Under the pieces are notes generated by a model, which saw only the letters and a program-made list of their open reading frames with translations, did no database searches and was not told the origin of the DNA. Positions 6,238-7,618 of a DNA stretch of 7,618 nt are shown in pieces. The position numbers and the translations under genes are program-made. Every line of letters begins with the position of its first letter. Position 1 is the stretch's first letter. The DNA comes from Gemmatimonadaceae bacterium (lineage in GTDB: Bacteria; Gemmatimonadota; Gemmatimonadetes; Gemmatimonadales; Gemmatimonadaceae), in contig JANXUN010000611.1 in NCBI GenBank assembly GCA_025356185.1, forward strand, positions 1 to 7,618. The letters are read 5' to 3'.

Positions 6238-7460
6238 GTCGCGCCCGTACGAGGGGACGCCAATGGCAACGACACGCGAAACACCGCGCCGGGCGCGACA
6301 CTGCTTTCGAGCGTCAGCGTGCCGCCATGATCCGCGATAATGCCGTAACAAATGGCGAGCCCCAATCCAGTACCTTGCCCCGTGGGCTTCGTCGTAAAAA
6401 ATGGCTCAAACACTTTGGCGTGTAAGGCGCGGGCGATGCCGGGTCCTTCATCGCTGATTTCAAATGCGGCGAGCGCCTCACCGTGCGCCCCGCGTGTCGC
6501 AAATGTCTTCATATGGACACGTCCGCCTTCGGGCGTCGCGTCCAGCGCGTTCATCGCGAGCGCGATCAGCACCTGCACCAGCTGGTCACTGTCGCCCAGC
6601 ACAGGCAACGGATGCTCAACGTCGAGTGTCGTTTCCATCTTCACGCGTTTGAAGCGCGGATGATGTCGCAGCAAAAAGATGGCCTGCTCGGCGACGGCAT
6701 TGAGCGCAATGGGCTCACGACGCGCGGGCTTTGGTCGCGCGAAGTCGAGCAATCCATTGATGATGCGCTTGCACCGTTCGACTTCGAGGTCGATGATGCG
6801 CAGCATTTCAGTCGCTTTCGGCGCGATCGATGCGGCGTTTGATGGCTGATCGGCGGCTATCTCCTGAAACAGCCCTATGGATTCAGCACACGCCGCAATT
6901 GTCGCCAGCGGATTGTTGATTTCGTGCATTACGCCTGCCGCAAGTTGACCCAGCGCTGCGAGCTTTTCCGTTTGCGCGGTGCGGTCAATCGCGGCGCGCC
7001 AATCGGTGATGTCTTCTCCGACCGTGATGACATGCGAGACGTCATTCCCGTTGAGACACATGGGAATTTTTGAAATGCGAAACGTTCGCGTGTCGCCAAA
7101 CGCGTTGCTTTCCATCTGAAACTGCTGTAGCGCGCCTGACGCGAAGACATCGTCGAACTCACGCTTGAGCATGGCGGCGGGTTGCCGACTCAGCACCTCG
7201 AAAATCGTGCGACCGATGGCATCGTTGCGCGCGACGCCCTGGGTCCCTGTTTCGCGCTTGTGATTCCACGCATGAATGCGGTACTCGCGATCCACGACGT
7301 ACAGCCCAAACGGAAGTGAATCGACGACCTGTTCCATAAAGGCGCGATGCTGGGCGACCTCGAGCGTCTGCGCGGCGAGCTGCTCGTGCAGATCGCGCAG
7401 CTGGTCGTCCCGTTCTTGAAGCAACGCGACAAGCGCGTGCTCGGCGGACGAGGATGTCAC
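6234..7460 (-). CDS. soluble PAS-domain histidine kinase (NtrB/AtoS type)
   Basis: A 408-residue kinase with no membrane helix or signal peptide, so it is expected in the cytoplasm. An N-terminal coiled coil (about 12-40) leads into a PAS domain (about 42-155) that ends in the typical VGEDITDW. The H-box is LAALGQLAAGVMHEINNPLA (His179), as in NtrB-type kinases. The ATP-binding domain shows LAMNALDATPEGG (Asn304), the G1 box ISDEGPGI (335-342), VFEPFFTTK (350-358) and the G2 box GQGTGLGLAI (361-370). All catalytic motifs appear intact. The PAS ligand cannot be told from the sequence. The start is GTG at 7460; no Shine-Dalgarno is visible, but the GTG overlaps the stop of an upstream frame (GTGA), matching the coupling used elsewhere in this operon. 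It is the likely partner of the NtrC-like regulator immediately downstream. Confidence 0.92.
   Translation of the reverse strand: MTSSSAEHALVALLQERDDQLRDLHEQLAAQTLEVAQHRAFMEQVVDSLPFGLYVVDREYRIHAWNHKRETGTQGVARNDAIGRTIFEVLSRQPAAMLKREFDDVFASGALQQFQMESNAFGDTRTFRISKIPMCLNGNDVSHVITVGEDITDWRAAIDRTAQTEKLAALGQLAAGVMHEINNPLATIAACAESIGLFQEIAADQPSNAASIAPKATEMLRIIDLEVERCKRIINGLLDFARPKPARREPIALNAVAEQAIFLLRHHPRFKRVKMETTLDVEHPLPVLGDSDQLVQVLIALAMNALDATPEGGRVHMKTFATRGAHGEALAAFEISDEGPGIARALHAKVFEPFFTTKPTGQGTGLGLAICYGIIADHGGTLTLESSVAPGAVFRVSLPLASPRTGAT
7457..7460 (-). other. GTGA stop/start overlap before the PAS kinase
   Basis: TGA (7459-7457) closes the partial upstream frame and GTG (7460-7458) opens the kinase. 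It is the third 4-base overlap in the operon. It is less certain than the other two because the upstream gene is seen only as a fragment. Confidence 0.55.
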
Positions 7461-7618
7461 CGGTTGTTCGTTCGGTTGCGAGTCACGTTGGCAAGGTAGG
7501 CAATCGCGCCGATTCGGACAAGCTGACCGATCGGAACGGTTTGGCGTGCAATAGTGACAGCCGTGATGCCGGAATGACTGGCGGACGACTCGCGCTGCGG
7601 GAGGTCAGCTGCCCGGAC
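7457..7618 (-). CDS. unidentified protein, C-terminal 53 residues only
   Basis: An open frame enters from the right edge and ends at TGA 7459-7457; its start lies outside the window. I do not recognise it. The fragment begins VRAADLPQRESSASHSG and ends with a mildly hydrophobic stretch and a basic, Asn-rich tail (ANVTRNRTNNR). I prefer this frame over the other two because its stop overlaps the kinase GTG by 4 bases, as at other junctions of this operon, because about two thirds of its third codon positions are G or C, and because its codons tend to start with a purine. The other two minus-strand frames end at 7605 and 7483. It is probably the first visible gene of the same operon. Confidence 0.5.
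   Translation of the reverse strand, partial: VRAADLPQRESSASHSGITAVTIARQTVPIGQLVRIGAIAYLANVTRNRTNNR

Noticed and set aside
5909..6340. A Ser-rich plus-strand frame of 143 codons, and similar plus-strand frames elsewhere
   Set aside because: Composition (Ser/Ala/Thr/Arg repeats) is what the antisense of GC-rich coding DNA gives; it covers conserved receiver-domain sequence.
6238..6351. The N-terminal extension of the NtrC-like regulator to an ATG at 6351
   Set aside because: It lies inside the upstream kinase gene, reads as basic low-quality sequence, and the ATG at 6237 makes an ATGA overlap.
7461..7604. A Cys-rich stretch (C-x2-C and C-x5-C-x2-C spacing) in the kinase frame upstream of the GTG, resembling a zinc ribbon
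   Set aside because: The frame is closed by TGA at 7607-7605 and contains no ATG, GTG, TTG or CTG before 7460, so it cannot be added to the kinase without a frameshift. The overlapping frame ending in GTGA explains the DNA better.

Overview
All genes in this window lie on the minus strand and read from the right edge to the left. The organism is probably a member of the Gemmatimonadota. This is judged from the look of the ExbB and TonB proteins (the ExbB core and the TonB C-terminal motif style) and from the moderately high GC; it is inference from memory, not from a search. There is no sign of a mobile element, CRISPR array, rRNA or tRNA.

Right half (about 7618 to 2627): a tightly packed signalling operon. 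It opens with the C-terminal end of an unidentified gene (7618-7457). Next come a soluble PAS-containing NtrB-type histidine kinase (7460-6234), an NtrC-shaped response regulator (6237-4870), an OmpR-family response regulator (4873-4205) and a membrane-bound CusS/EnvZ-type histidine kinase (4192-2627). The first three junctions are 4-base GTGA or ATGA stop/start overlaps and the last gap is 12 bases. Two two-component systems from different families are therefore made from what looks like one coupled transcript. The NtrC-shaped regulator is the most unusual protein. It keeps the receiver, Walker A and Fis-type DNA-binding helices, but has lost the sigma54-contacting GAFTGA segment, the Walker B acidic pair and the sensor II arginine. 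It should not act as a sigma54 activator.

Left half (2544 to 1): a TonB energy-coupling cluster. It contains a TonB-like paralogue without a proline-rich spacer (2544-1834), a standard TonB with a Pro/Lys/Glu spacer (1666-950), ExbB (913-182) and the first 50 residues of ExbD (151-1, cut by the window edge). ExbB and ExbD use the proton gradient to energise TonB, which drives import through TonB-dependent outer-membrane receptors.

The two halves are separated by only 82 bases. That gap holds a 10-bp-period direct repeat placed where a -35 box would be, upstream of a -10-like hexamer. It is a reasonable candidate operator for the OmpR-family regulator and suggests the signalling genes control the TonB paralogue. 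The largest non-coding gap is 167 bases (1667-1833), between the two tonB genes; it holds a weak promoter candidate and a few short inverted repeats.
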